Origin: Lasioglossum baleicum
Taxonomy: Eukaryota > Arthropoda > Insecta > Hymenoptera > Halictidae
DNA length: 64,000 nt
Assembly (NCBI RefSeq): GCF_051020765.1
Contig: NW_027469229.1
Location: 248,001-312,000, forward strand
Reading direction: 5' to 3'
Shown here: positions 39,191 through 51,500 of the stretch, in pieces
Layout: the number at the start of each line of letters is the position of its first letter
Numbering within the stretch: position 1 is the stretch's first letter
Notes under the pieces: generated by a model
Seen by the model: only the letters and a program-made list of their open reading frames with translations
What the model was told of the DNA's origin: nothing
Databases searched by the model: none
Position numbers and translations under genes: made by a program

Positions 39191-40862
39191 GAGTAAAAAC
39201 ACGTGCAAGAGGATGCTTCCCGCAGGCTAGTCGAGTAAAAACACGTGCGAGAGGATGCATCCCGCAGGCTAGTCGAGTAAAAACACGTGCGAGAGGATGC
39301 GTCCCGCAGGCTAGTCGAGCAAAACCACGTGCGAGAGGATGCATCCCGCAGGCTAGTCGAGCAAAAACACGTGCGAGAGGATGCATCCCGCAGGCTAGTC
39401 GAGCAAAAACACGTGCGAGAGGATGCATCCCGCAGGCTAGTCGAGCACAAACACGTGCGAGAGGATTCATTCCGCAGGCTAGTCGAGCAAATACACGTGC
39501 GAGAGGATGCATCCCGCAGGCTAGTCGAGCACAAACACGTGCGAGAGGATTCATCCCTCAGGCTAGTCGAGCAAATACACGTGCGAGAGGATGCATCCCG
39601 CAGGCTAGTCGAGCAAAAACACGTGCGAGAGGATGCATCCCGCAGGCTGGTCGAGCAAAAACACGTGCGAGAGGATGCATCCCGCAGACTAGTCGAGTAA
39701 AAACACGTGCGAGAGGATGCTTCCCGCAGGCTAGTCGAGTAAAAACACGTGCGAGGTTTTGTGGGATGCGCATGCGCAGGTTTTGTGGGATGCGCATGCG
39801 CAGGTTTTTTGGGATGCGCATGCGCAGGTTTTTTGGGATGCGCATGGCTAGTCGAGCAAAAACACGTGCGAGAGGATGCATCCCGCAGGCTAGTCGAGCA
39901 AAAACACGTGCGAGGTTTTGTGGGATGCGCATGCGCAGGTTTTGTGGGATGCGCAGGCGCAGGTTTTTTGGGATGCGCATGGCTAGTCGAGCAAAAACAC
40001 GTGCGAGAGGATGCATCCCGCAGGGTAGTCGAGTAAAAACACGTGCGAGAGGATGCATCCCGCAGGCTAGTCGAGTAAAAACACGTGCGAGAGGATGCAT
40101 CCCGCCGGCTAGTCGAGCAAAAACACGTGCGAGAGGATGCATCCCGCAGACTAGTCGAGTAAAAACACGTGCGAGACGATGCTTCCCGCAGGCTAGTCGA
40201 GTAAAAACACGTGCGATAGGATGCATCCCGCAGGCTAGTCGAGCACAAACACGTGCGAGAGGATGCATCCCGCAGGCTAGTCGAGCAAAAACACGTGCGA
40301 GAGGATGCATCCCGCAGGCTAGTCGAGCAAAAACACGTGCGAGAGGATGCATCCCGCAGGCTAGTCGAGTAAAAACACGTGCGAGAGGATGCATCCCGCA
40401 GGCTAGTCGAGTAAAACACGTGCGAGACGATGCATCCCGCAGGCTAGTCGAGTAAAAACACGTGCAAGAGGATGCTTCCCGCAGGCTCGTCGAGTAAAAA
40501 CACGTGCGAGAGGATGCATCCTGCAGGCTAGTCGAGTAAAAACACGTGCGAGAGGATGCGTCCCGCAGGCTAGTCGAGCAAAACCACGTGCGAGAGGATG
40601 CATCCCGCAGGCTAGTCGAGCAAAAACACGTGCGAGAGGATGCATCCCGCAGGCTAGTCGAGCAAAAACACGTGCGAGAGGATGCATCCCGCAGGCTAGT
40701 CGAGCGCAAACACGTGCGAGAGGATTCATCCCGCAGGCTAGTCGAGCAAAAACACGTGCGAGAGGATGCATCCCGCAGGCTAGTCGAGCAAAAACACGTG
40801 CGAGAGGATGCTTCCCGCAGGCTAGTCGAGTAAAAACACGTGCGAGAGGATGCTTCCCGCAG

Positions 40863-43800
40863 GCTAGTCGAGTAAAAACACGTGCGAGAGGATGCATCCT
40901 GCAGGCTAGTCGAGTAAAAACACGTGCGAGAGGATGTATCCCGCAGGCTAGTCGAGCAAAACCACGTGCGAGAGGATGCATCCCGCAGGCTAGTCGAGCA
41001 AAAACACGTGCGAGAGGATGCATCCCGCAGGCTAGTCGAGCAAAAACACGTGCGAGAGTATGTATCCCGCAGGCTAGTCGAGTAAAAACACGTGCGAGAG
41101 GATGTATCCCGCAGGCTAGTCGAGTAAAAACACGTGCGGGAGGATGCATCCCGCAGGCTAGTCGAGTAAAAACACGTGCGAGAGGATGCATCCCGCAGGC
41201 TAGTCGAGCAAAAACACGTGCGAGAGGATGCATCCCGCAGGCTAGTCGAGTAAAAACACGTGCGAGAGGATGAATCCCGCAGGCTAGTCGAGTAAAAACA
41301 CGTGCGAGAGGATGCATCCCGCAGGCTAGTCGAGCAAAAACACGTGCGAGAGGATGCATCCCGCAGGCTAGTCGAGTAAAAACACGTGCGAGAGGATGCA
41401 TCCTGCAGGCTAGTCGAGTAAAAACACGTGCGAGAGGATGTATCCCGCAGGCTAGTCGAGTAAAAACACGTGCGAGAGGATGCATCCCGCAGGCTAGTCG
41501 AGTAAAAACACGTGCGAGAGGATGCATCCCGCAGGCTAGTCGAGTAAAAACACGTGCGAGGTTTTGTGGGATGCGCATGCGCAGGCTTTTTGGGATGCGC
41601 ATGGCTAGTCGAGCATAAACACGTGCGAGAGGATGCATCCCGCAGGGTAGTCGAGTAAAAACACGTGCGAGAGGATGCATCCCGCAGGCTAGTCGAGTAA
41701 AAACACGTGCGAGAGGATGCATCCCGCAGGCTAGTCGAGCAAAAACACGTGCGAGAGGATGCATCCCGCAGGCTAGTCGAGCAAAAACACGTGCGAGATG
41801 ATGCATCCCGCAGCCTAGTCGAGCACAAACACGTGCGAGGTTTTGTGGGATGCGCATGCGCAGGTTTTGTGGGATGCGCATGCGCAGGTTTTTTGGGATG
41901 CGCATGCGCAGGTTTTTTGGGATGCGCATGGCTAGTCGAGCAAAAACACGTGCGAGAGGATGCATCCCGCAGGCTAGTCGAGTAAAAACACGTGCGAGAG
42001 GATGCATCCCGCAGGCTAGTCGAGTAAAACACGTGCGAGGTTTTGTGGGATGCGCATGCGCAGGTTTTGTGGGATGCGCATGCCCAGGTTTTTTGGGATG
42101 CGCATGGCTAGTCGAGCAAAAACACGTGCGAGAGGATGCATCCCGCAGGGTAGTCGAGTAAAAACAGGTGCGAGAGGATGCATCCCGCAGGCTAGTCGAG
42201 TAAAAACACGTGCGAGAGGATGCATCCCGCAGGCTAGTCGAGTAAAAACACGTGCGAGGTTTTGTGGGATGCGCATGCGCAGGTTTTTTGGGATGCGCAT
42301 GGCTAGTCGACCAAAAACACGTGCGAGAGGATGCATCCCGCAGGCTAGTCGAGTAAAAACACGTGCGAGAGGATGCATCCTGCAGGCTAGTCGAGTAAAA
42401 ACACGTGCGAGAGGATGCATCCCGCAGGCTAGTCGAGTAAAAACACGTGCGAGAGGATGCATCCCGCAGACTAGTCGAGCAAAAACACGTGCGAGAGGAT
42501 GCATCCCGCAGGCTAGTCGAGCAAAAACACGTGCGAGAGGATGCATCCCGCAGGCTAGTCGAGTAAAAACACGTGCGAGAGGATGCATCCCGCAGGCTAC
42601 TCGAGTAAAAACACGTGCGAGAGGATGCATCCCGCAGGCTAGTCGAGCAAAAACACGTGCGAGAGGATGCATCCCGCAGGCTAGTCGAGCAAAAACACGT
42701 GCGAGAGGATGCATCCCGCAGGCTAGTCGAGTAAAAACACGTGCGAGAGGATGCATCCCGCAGGCTACTCGAGTAAAAACACGTGCGAGAGGATGCATCC
42801 CGCAGGCTAGTCGAGTAAAAACACGTGCGAGGTTTTGTGGGATGCGCATGCGCAGGTTTTGTGGGATGCGCATGCGCAGGTTTTTTGGGATGCGCATGGC
42901 TAGTCGAGCAAAAACACGTGCGAGAGGATGCATCCCGCAGGGTAGTCGAGTAAAAACACGTGCGAGAGGATGCATCCCGCAGGCTAGTCGAGTAAAAACA
43001 CGTGCGAGAGGATGCATCCCGCCGGCTAGTCGAGCAAAAACACGTGCGAGAGGATGCATCCCGCAGGCTAGTCGAGCACAAACACGTGCGAGAGGATGCA
43101 TCCCGCAGGCTAGTCGAGCAAAAACACGTGCGAGAGGATGCATCCCGCAGGCTAGTCGAGTAAAAACACGTGCGAAAGGATGCATCCCGCAGGCTAGTCG
43201 AGCACAAACACGTGCGAGGTTTTGTGGGATGCGCATGGCTAGTCGAGCAAAAACACGTGCGAGAGGATGCATCCCGCAGGCTAGTCGAGCAAAAACACGT
43301 GCGAGAGGATGCATCCCGCAGGCTAGTCGAGTAAAAACACGTGCGAGGTTTTGTGGGATGCGCATGCGCAGGTTTTGTGGGATGAGCATGCGCAGGTTTT
43401 TTGGGATGCGCATGGCTAGTCGAGCAAAAACACGTGCGAGAGGATGCATCCCGCAGGGTAGTCGAGTAAAAACACTTGCGAGAGGATGCATCCCGCAGGC
43501 TAGTCGAGTAAAAACACGTGCGAGAGGATGCATCCCGCAGGCTAGTCGAGCAAAAACACGTGCGAGAGGATGCATCCCGCAGGCTAGTCGAGCAAAAACA
43601 CGTGCGAGAGGATGCATCCCGCAGGCTAGTCGAGTAAAAACACGTGCGAGAGGATGCATCCCGCAGGCTAGTCGAGCACAAACACGTGCGAGAGGATGCA
43701 TCCCGCAGGCTAGTCGAGCAAAAACACGTGCGAGAGGATGCATCCCGCAGGCTAGTCGAGTAAAAACAAGTGCGAAAGGATGCATCCCGCAGGCTAGTCG

Positions 43801-44477
43801 AGCACAAACACGTGCGAGGTTTCGTGGGATGCGCATGCGCAGGTTTTGTGGGATGCGCATGCGCAGATTTTTTGGGATGCGCATGCGCAGGTTTTTTGGG
43901 ATGCGCATGGCTAGTCGAGCAAAAACACGTGCGAGAGGATGCATCCCGCAGGCTAGTCGAGTAAAAACACATGCGAGAGGATGCATCCCGCAGGCTAGTC
44001 GAGTAAAAACACGTGCGAGAGGATGCATCCCGCAGGCTAGTCGAGTAAAAACACGTGCGAGCTTTTGTGGGATGCGCATGCGCAGGTTTTGTGGGATGCG
44101 CATGCGCAGGTTTTTTGGGATGCGCATGCGCAGGTTTTTTGGGATGCGCATGCGCAGGTTTTTTGGGATGCGCATGGTTAGTCGAGCAAAAACACGTGCG
44201 AGAGGATGCATCCCGCAGGCTAGTCGAGCAAAAACACGTGCGAGAGGATGCATCCCGCAGGCTAGTCGAGCAAAAACACGTGCGAGAGGATGCATCCCGC
44301 AGACTAGTCGAGTAAAAACACGTGCGAGACGATGCTTCCCGCAGGCTAGTCGAGTAAAAACACGTGCGATAGGATGCATCCCGCAGGCTAGTCGAGCACA
44401 AACACGTGCGAGAGGATGCATCCCGCAGGCTAGTCGAGCAAAAACACGTGCGAGAGGATGCATCCCGCAGGCTAGTC
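40863..44477 (+). repeat. 3.5-kb block, copy 2
   Basis: Second copy of the 35660-39190 block, longer by two 42-mers. It starts at a monomer where the other copy changes from GATGCATCC to GATGCTTCC, and ends near 44477 where GAGTAAAAAC in copy 1 faces GAGCAAAAAC here. Clusters 41561 to 44062 keep the unit numbers of their partners without exception, so cluster length was stable while monomer number changed. Confidence 0.9.
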
Positions 44478-47400
44478 GAGCAAAAACACGTGCGAGAGGA
44501 TGCATCCCGCAGGCTAGTCGAGTAAAAACACGTGCGAGAGGATGCATCCCGCAGGCTAGTCGAGTAAAACACGTGCGAGACGATGCATCCCGCAGGCTAG
44601 TCGAGTAAAAACACGTGCAAGAGGATGCTTCCCGCAGGCTCGTCGAGTAAAAACACGTGCGAGAGGATGCATCCTGCAGGCTAGTCGAGTAAAAACACGT
44701 GCGAGAGGATGCGTCCCGCAGGCTAGTCGAGCAAAACCACGTGCGAGAGGATGCATCCCGCAGGCTAGTCGAGCAAAAACACGTGCGAGAGGATGCATCC
44801 CGCAGGCTAGTCGAGCAAAAACACGTGCGAGAGGATGCATCCCGCAGGCTAGTCGAGCGCAAACACGTGCGAGAGGATTCATCCCGCAGGCTAGTCGAGC
44901 AAATACACGTGCGAGAGGATGCATCCCGCAGGCTAGTCGAGCACAAACACGTGCGAGAGGATGCATCCCGCAGGCTAGTCGAGCAAATACACGTGCGAGA
45001 GGATGCATCCCGCAGGCTAGTCGAGCAAAAACACGTGCGAGAGGATGCATCCCGCAGGCTAGTCGAGCAAAAACACGTGCGAGAGGATGCATCCCGCAGA
45101 CTAGTCGAGTAAAAACACGTGCGAGAGGATGCTTCCCGCAGGCTAGTCGAGTAAAAACACGTGCGAGGTTTTGTGGGATGCGCATGCGCAGGTTTTGTGG
45201 GATGCGCATGCGCAGGTTTTTTGGGATGCGCATGCGCAGGTTTTTTGGGATGCGCATGGCTAGTCGAGCAAAAACACGTGCGAGAGGATGCATCCCGCAG
45301 GCTAGTCGAGCAAAAACACGTGCGAGAGGATGCTTCCCGCAGGCTAGTCGAGTAAAAACACGTGCGAGAGGATGCTTCCCGCAGGCTAGTCGAGTAAAAA
45401 CACGTGCGAGAGGATGCATCCCGCAGGCTAGTCGAGTAAAAACACGTGCAAGAGGATGCTTCCCGCAGGCTAGTCGAGTAAAAACACGTGCGAGAGGATG
45501 CATCCCGCAGGCTAGTCGAGTAAAAACACGTGCGAGAGGATGCATCCCGCAGGCTAGTCGAGTAAAAACACGTGCGAGGTTTTGTGGGATGCGCATGCGC
45601 AGGCTTTTTGGGATGCGCATGGCTAGTCGAGCATAAACACGTGCGAGAGGATGCATCCCGCAGGGTAGTCGAGCAAAAACACGTGCGAGAGGATGCATCC
45701 CGCAGACTAGTCGAGTAAAAACACGTGCGAGAGGATGCTTCCCGCAGGCTAGTCGAGTAAAAACACGTGCGAGGTTTTGTGGGATGCGCATGCGCAGGTT
45801 TTGTGGGATGCGCATGCGCAGGTTTTTTGGGATGCGCATGCGCAGGTTTTTTGAGATGCGCATGGCTAGTCGAGCAAAAACACGTGCGAGAGGATGCATC
45901 CCGCAGGCTAGTCGAGCAAAAACACGTGCGAGAGGATGCTTCCCGCAGGCTAGTCGAGTAAAAACACGTGCGAGAGGATGCTTCCCGCAGGCTAGTCGAG
46001 TAAAAACACGTGCGAGAGGATGCATCCCGCAGGCTAGTCGAGTAAAAACACGTGCAAGAGTATGCTTCCCGCAGGCTAGTCGAGTAAAAACACGTGCGAG
46101 AGGATGCATCCCGCAGGCTAGTCGAGTAAAAACACGTGCGAGAGGATGCATCCCGCAGGCTAGTCGAGTAAAAACACGTGCGAGGTTTTGTGGGATGCGC
46201 ATGCGCAGGCTTTTTGGGATGCGCATGGCTAGTCGAGCATAAACACGTGCGAGAGGATGCATCCCGCAGGGTAGTCGAGTAAAAACAGGTGCGAGAGGAT
46301 GCATCCCGCAGGCTAGTCGAGTAAAAACACGTGCGAGAGGATGCATCCCGCAGGCTAGTCGAGCAAAAACACGTGCGAGAGGATGCATCCCGCAGGCTAG
46401 TCGAGCAAAAACACGTGCGAGAGGATGCATCCCGCAGCCTAGTCGAGCACAAACACGTGCGAGGTTTTGTGGGATGCGCATGCGCAGGTTTTTTGGGATG
46501 CGCATGCGCAGGTTTTTTGGGATGCGCATGGCTAGTCGAGCAAAAACACGTGCGAGAGGATGCATCCCGCAGGCTAGTCGAGTAAAAACACGTGCGAGAG
46601 GATGCATCCCGCAGGCTAGTCGAGTAAAACACGTGCGAGGTTTTGTGGGATGCGCATGCGCAGGTTTTGTGGGATGCGCATGCGCAGGTTTTTTGGGATG
46701 CGCATGGCTAGTCGAGCAAAAACACGTGCGAGAGGATGCATCCCGCAGGGTAGTCGAGCAAAAACACGTGCGAGAGGATGCATCCCGCAGGCTAGTCGAG
46801 TAAAAACACGTGCGAGAGGATGCATCCTGCAGGCTAGTCGAGTAAAAACACGTGCGAGAGGATGTATCCCGCAGGCTAGTCGAGCAAAACCACGTGCGAG
46901 AGGATGCATCCCGCAGGCTAGTCGAGCAAAAACACGTGCGAGAGGATGTATCCCGCAGGCTAGTCGAGTAAAAACACGTGCGGGAGGATGCATCCCGCAG
47001 GCTAGTCGAGTAAAAACACGTGCGAGAGGATGCATCCCGCAGGCTAGTCGAGTAAAAAACACGTGCGAGAGGATGCATCCTGCAGGCTAGTCGAGTAAAA
47101 ACACGTGCGAGAGGATGTATCCCGCAGGCTAGTCGAGTAAAAACACGTGCGAGAGGATGCATCCCGCAGGCTAGTCGAGTAAAAACACGTGCGAGAGGAT
47201 GCATCCCGCAGGCTAGTCGAGTAAAAACACGTGCGAGGTTTTGTGGGATGCGCATGCGCAGGCTTTTTGGGATGCGCATGGCTAGTCGAGCATAAACACG
47301 TGCGAGAGGATGCATCCCGCAGGGTAGTCGAGCAAAAACACGTGCGAGAGGATGCATCCCGCAGGGTAGTCGAGTAAAAACACGTGCGAGAGGATGCATC

Positions 47401-50400
47401 CCGCAGGCTAGTCGAGTAAAAACACGTGCGAGAGGATGCATCCCGCAGGCTAGTCGAGTAAAAACACGTGCGAGGTTTTGTGGGATGCGCATGCGCAGGT
47501 TTTTTGGGATGCGCATGGCTAGTCGACCAAAAACACGTGCGAGAGGATGCATCCCGCAGGCTAGTCGAGTAAAAACACGTGCGAGAGGATGCATCCTGCA
47601 GGCTAGTCGAGTAAAAACACGTGCGAGAGGATGCATCCCGCAGGCTAGTCGAGTAAAAACACGTGCGAGAGGATGCATCCCGCAGGCTGGTCGAGCAAAA
47701 ACACGTGCGAGGTTTTGTGGGATGCGCATGAGCAGGTTTTGTGGGATGCGCATGCGCAGGTTTTTTGGGATGCGCATGGCTAGTCGAGCAAAAACACGTG
47801 CGAGAGGATGCATCCCGCAGGCTAGTCGAGCAAAAACACGTGCGAGAGGATGCATCCCGCAGGCTAGTCGAGTAAAAACACGTGCGAGAGGATGCATCCC
47901 GCAGGCTACTCGAGTAAAAACACGTGCGAGAGGATGCATCCCGCAGGCTAGTCGAGCAAAAACACGTGCGAGAGGATGCATCCCGCAGGCTAGTCGAGCA
48001 AAAACACGTGCGAGAGGATGCATCCCGCAGGCTAGTCGAGTAAAAACACGTGCGAGAGGATGCATCCCGCAGGCTACTCGAGTAAAAACACGTGCGAGAG
48101 GATGCATCCCGCAGGCTAGTCGAGTAAAAACACGTGCGAGGTTTTGTGGGATGCGCATGCGCAGGTTTTTTGGGATGCGCATGGCTAGTCGAGCAAAAAC
48201 ACGTGCGAGAGGATGCATCCCGCAGGCTAGTCGAGCAAAAACACGTGCGAGAGGATGCATCCCGCAGGCTAGTCGAGCAAAAACACGTGCGAGAGGATGC
48301 ATCCCGCAGGCTAGTCGAGCAAAAACACGTGCGAGCGGATGCATCCCGCAGGCTAGTCGAGCAAAAACACGTGCGAGAGGATGCATCCCGCAGGCTAGTC
48401 GAGCAAAAACACGTGCGAGAGGATGCATCCTGCAGGCTAGTCGAGTAAAAACACGTGCGGGAGGATGCATCCCGCAGGCTAGTCGAGTAAAAACACGTGC
48501 GAGAGGATGCTTCCCGCAGGCTAGTCGAGTACAAACACGTGCGAGAGGATGCATCCCGCAGGCTAGTCGAGTAAAAACACGTGCGAGAGGATGCATCCCG
48601 CAGGCTAGTCGAGTAAAAACACGTGCGAGGTTTTGTGGGATGCGCATGCGCAGGTTTTGTGGGATGCGCATGCGCAGGTTTTTTGGGATGCGCATGCGCA
48701 GGTTTTTTGGGATGCGCATGCGCAGGTTTTTTGGGATGCGCATGGCTAGTCGAGCAAAAACACGTGCGAGAGGATGCATCCCGCAGGCTAGTCGAGCAAA
48801 AACACGTGCGAGAGGATGCATCCCGCAGGCTAGTCGAGCAAAAACACGTGCGAGAGGATGCATCCCGCAGACTAGTCGAGTAAAAACACGTGCGAGACGA
48901 TGCTTCCCGCAGGCTAGTCGAGTAAAAACACGTGCGAGAGGATGCTTCCCGCAGGCTAGTCGAGTAAAAACACGTGCGAGAGGATGCATCCCGCAGGCTA
49001 GTCGAGTAAAAACACGTGCATGAGGATGCTTCCCGCAGGCTAGTCGAGTAAAAACACGTGCGAGAGGATGCATCCCGCAGGCTAGTCGAGTAAAAACACG
49101 TGCGAGAGGATGCGTCCCGCAGGCTAGTCGAGCAAAAACACGTGCGAGAGGAGGCATCCCGCAGGCTAGTCGAGCAAAAACACGTGCGAGAGGATGCATC
49201 CCGCAGGCTAGTCGATCAAAAACACGTGCGAGAGGATGCATCCCGCAGGCTAGACGAGCAAAAACACGTGCGAGAGGATGCATCCCGCAGGCTAGTCGAG
49301 TAAAAACACGTGCAAGAGGATGCTTCCCGCAGGCTAGTCGAGTAAAAACACGTGCGAGAGGATGCATCCCGCAGGCTAGTCGAGTAAAAACACGTGCGAG
49401 AGGATGCATCCCGCAGGCTAGTCGAGTAAAAACACGTGCAAGAGGATGCTTCCCGCAGGCTAGTCGAGTAAAAACACGTGCGAGAGGATGTATCCCGCAG
49501 GCTAGTCGAGTAAAAACACGTGCGGGAGGATGCATCCCGCAGGCTAGTCGAGCGAAAACACGTGCGAGAGGATGCATCCCGCAGGCTGGTCGAGCAAAAA
49601 CACGTGCGAGAGGATGCATCCCGCAGGCTAGTCGAGTAAAAACACGTGCGAGAGGATGCATCCTGCAGGCTAGTCGAGTAAAAACACGTGCGAGAGGATG
49701 CATCCCGCAGGCTAGTCGAGTAAAAACACGTGCGAGAGGATGCATCCCGCAGGCTAGTCGAGCACAAACACGTGCGAGAGGATGCATCCCGCAGGCTAGT
49801 CGAGCAAAAACACGTGCGAGAGGATGCATCCCGCAGGCTAGTCGAGTATAAACACGTGCGATACGATGCATCCCGCAGGCTAGTCGAGCACAAACACGTG
49901 CGAGGTTTTGTGGGATGCGCATGCGCAGGTTTTGTGGGATGCGCATGCGCAGGTTTTTTGGGATGCGCATGGCTAGTCGAGCAAAAACACGTGCGAGAGG
50001 ATGCATCCCGCAGGGTAGTCGAGTAAAAACACGTGCGAGAGGATGCATCCCGCAGGCTAGTCGAGTAAAAACACGTGCGAGAGGATGCATCCCGCCGGCT
50101 AGTCGAGCAAAAACACGTGCGAGAGGATGCATCCCGCAGGCTAGTCGAGCAAAAACACGTGCGAGAGGATGCATCCAGCAGGCTAGTCGAGTCAAAACAC
50201 GTGCGAGAGGATGCATCCCGCAGGCTAGTCGAGCACAAACACGTGCGAGAGGATGCATCCCGCAGGCTAGTCGAGCAAAAACACGTGCGAGAGGATGCAT
50301 CCCGCAGGCTAGTCGAGTAAAAACACGTGCGAAAGGATGCATCCCGCAGGCTAGTCGAGCACAAACACGTGCGAGGTTTTGTGGGATGCGCATGGCTAGT

Positions 50401-51399
50401 CGAGCAAAAACACGTGCGAGAGGATGCATCCCGCAGGCTAGTCGAGCAAAAACACGTGCGAGAGGATGCATCCCGCAGGCTAGTCGAGTAAAAACACGTG
50501 CGAGAGGATGCATCCCGCAGGCTAGTCGAGTAAAAACACGTGCGAGGTTTTGTGGGATGCGCATGCGCAGGTTTTTTGGGATGCGCATGGCTAGTCGAGC
50601 AAAAACACGTGCGAGAGGATGCATCCCGCAGGCTAGTCGAGTAAAAACACGTGCGAGAGGATGCATCCTGCAGGCTAGTCGAGTAAAAACACGTGCGAGA
50701 GGATGCATCCCGCAGGCTAGTCGAGTAAAAACACGTGCGAGAGGATGCATCCCGCAGGCTAGTCGAGCACAAACACGTGCGAGAGGATGCATCCCGCAGG
50801 CTAGTCGAGCAAAAACACGTGCGAGAGGATGCATCCCGCAGGCTAGTCGAGTATAAACACGTGCGATACGATGCATCCCGCAGGCTAGTCGAGCACAAAC
50901 ACGTGCGAGGTTTTGTGGGATGCGCATGCGCAGGTTTTGTGGGATGCGCATGCGCAGGTTTTTTGGGATGCGCATGGCTAGTCGAGCAAAAACACGTGCG
51001 AGAGGATGCATCCCGCAGGGTAGTCGAGTAAAAACACGTGCGAGAGGATGCATCCCGCAGGCTAGTCGAGTAAAAACACGTGCGAGAGGATGCATCCCGC
51101 CGGCTAGTCGAGCAAAAACACGTGCGAGAGGATGCATCCCGCAGGCTAGTCGAGCAAAAACACGTGCGAGAGGATGCATCCAGCAGGCTAGTCGAGTAAA
51201 AACACGTGCGAGAGGATGCATCCCGCAGGCTAGTCGAGCACAAATACGTGCGAGAGGATGCATCCCGCAGGCTAGTCGAGCAAAAACACGTGCGAGAGGA
51301 TGCATCCCGCAGGCTAGTCGAGTAAAAACACGTGCGAAAGGATGCATCCCGCAGGCTAGTCGAGCACAAACACGTGCGAGGTTTTGTGGGATGCGCATG
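42040..51399 (+). repeat. 24-bp unit clusters 51-73
   Basis: Start positions with number of units: 42040(3), 42259(2), 42832(3), 43219(1), 43348(3), 43819(4), 44062(5), 45168(4), 45579(2c), 45774(4), 46185(2c), 46464(3), 46640(3), 47238(2c), 47475(2), 47712(3), 48141(2), 48630(5), 49905(3), 50376(1), 50547(2), 50910(3), 51381(1). The first seven repeat clusters 40-46 at offsets of 5203 or 5287 bp, with their private variants (GCATGCCCAG, GATGAGCATG, GTTTCG) preserved. The cluster at 45774 has TTTGAGATG in its last unit. The gaps 44177-45167 and 48745-49904 contain only 42-mers. Confidence 0.95.
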
Positions 51400-51474
51400 G
51401 CTAGTCTAGCAAAAACACGTGCGAGAGGATGCATCCCGCAGGCTAGTCGAGCAAAAACACGTGCGAGAGGATGC
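46950..51474 (+). repeat. 4525-bp higher-order unit, copy 1
   Basis: Clusters at 47238, 47475, 47712, 48141, 48630, 49905, 50376, 50547, 50910 and 51381 recur at exactly +4525 bp with the same unit numbers. The unit contains a single A6 insertion (47052, partner at 51577), which makes its length a multiple of three plus one. Private variants include ATGAGCAGG, GAGGAGGCATCC (49151), GTCGATCAA, CTAGACGAG, and GTATAAAC followed by GCGATACG. It contains a nested 1005-bp tandem repeat. Confidence 0.92.
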
Positions 51475-51500
51475 ATCCCGCAGGCTAGTCGAGTAAAAAC
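49590..51500 (+). repeat. Nested 1005-bp unit, tandem copies in the first 4525-bp unit
   Basis: Clusters 49905(3) and 50376(1) recur at 50910(3) and 51381(1), offset 1005 bp. Shared marks are CATCCTGCAGG, GTATAAAC with GCGATACG, CCCGCCGGC and CATCCAGCAGG. The first copy runs about 49590-50594 and the second is incomplete at its right end. In the second 4525-bp unit the same pair is at 54430-55434 and 55435-56119, and there the third cluster of the unit (55072) also has its partner (56077). Confidence 0.9.

Larger units (their letters stand above)
32594..41930 (+). repeat. 24-bp unit clusters 29-50
   Basis: Start positions with number of units: 32594(3), 33065(1), 33236(2), 33977(4), 34136(3), 34607(1), 35030(2c), 35309(4), 35509(3), 36358(2c), 36637(4), 36837(3), 37056(2), 37545(3), 37932(1), 38061(3), 38532(4), 38775(5), 39756(4), 39915(3), 41561(2c), 41840(4). 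The mark c means GCTTTTTGGG as second unit and GAGCATAAAC as right flank. Single-base variants useful for tracing copies are GCGCAGGCGC at 34136 and 39915, GCATGCCCAG at 36837, GATGAGCATG at 38061, GTTTCG at the start of 38532, GTGGAATG at 35509, and CACGTGAGAG just left of 35030. The stretch 40000-41560 holds only 42-mers. Confidence 0.95.

Noticed and set aside
40700..44600. tRNA, rRNA or other structured RNA gene hidden in the repeats
   Set aside because: Every segment resolves into the two repeat units. The palindromes are short (6-12 bp) and none forms a cloverleaf or known RNA fold.
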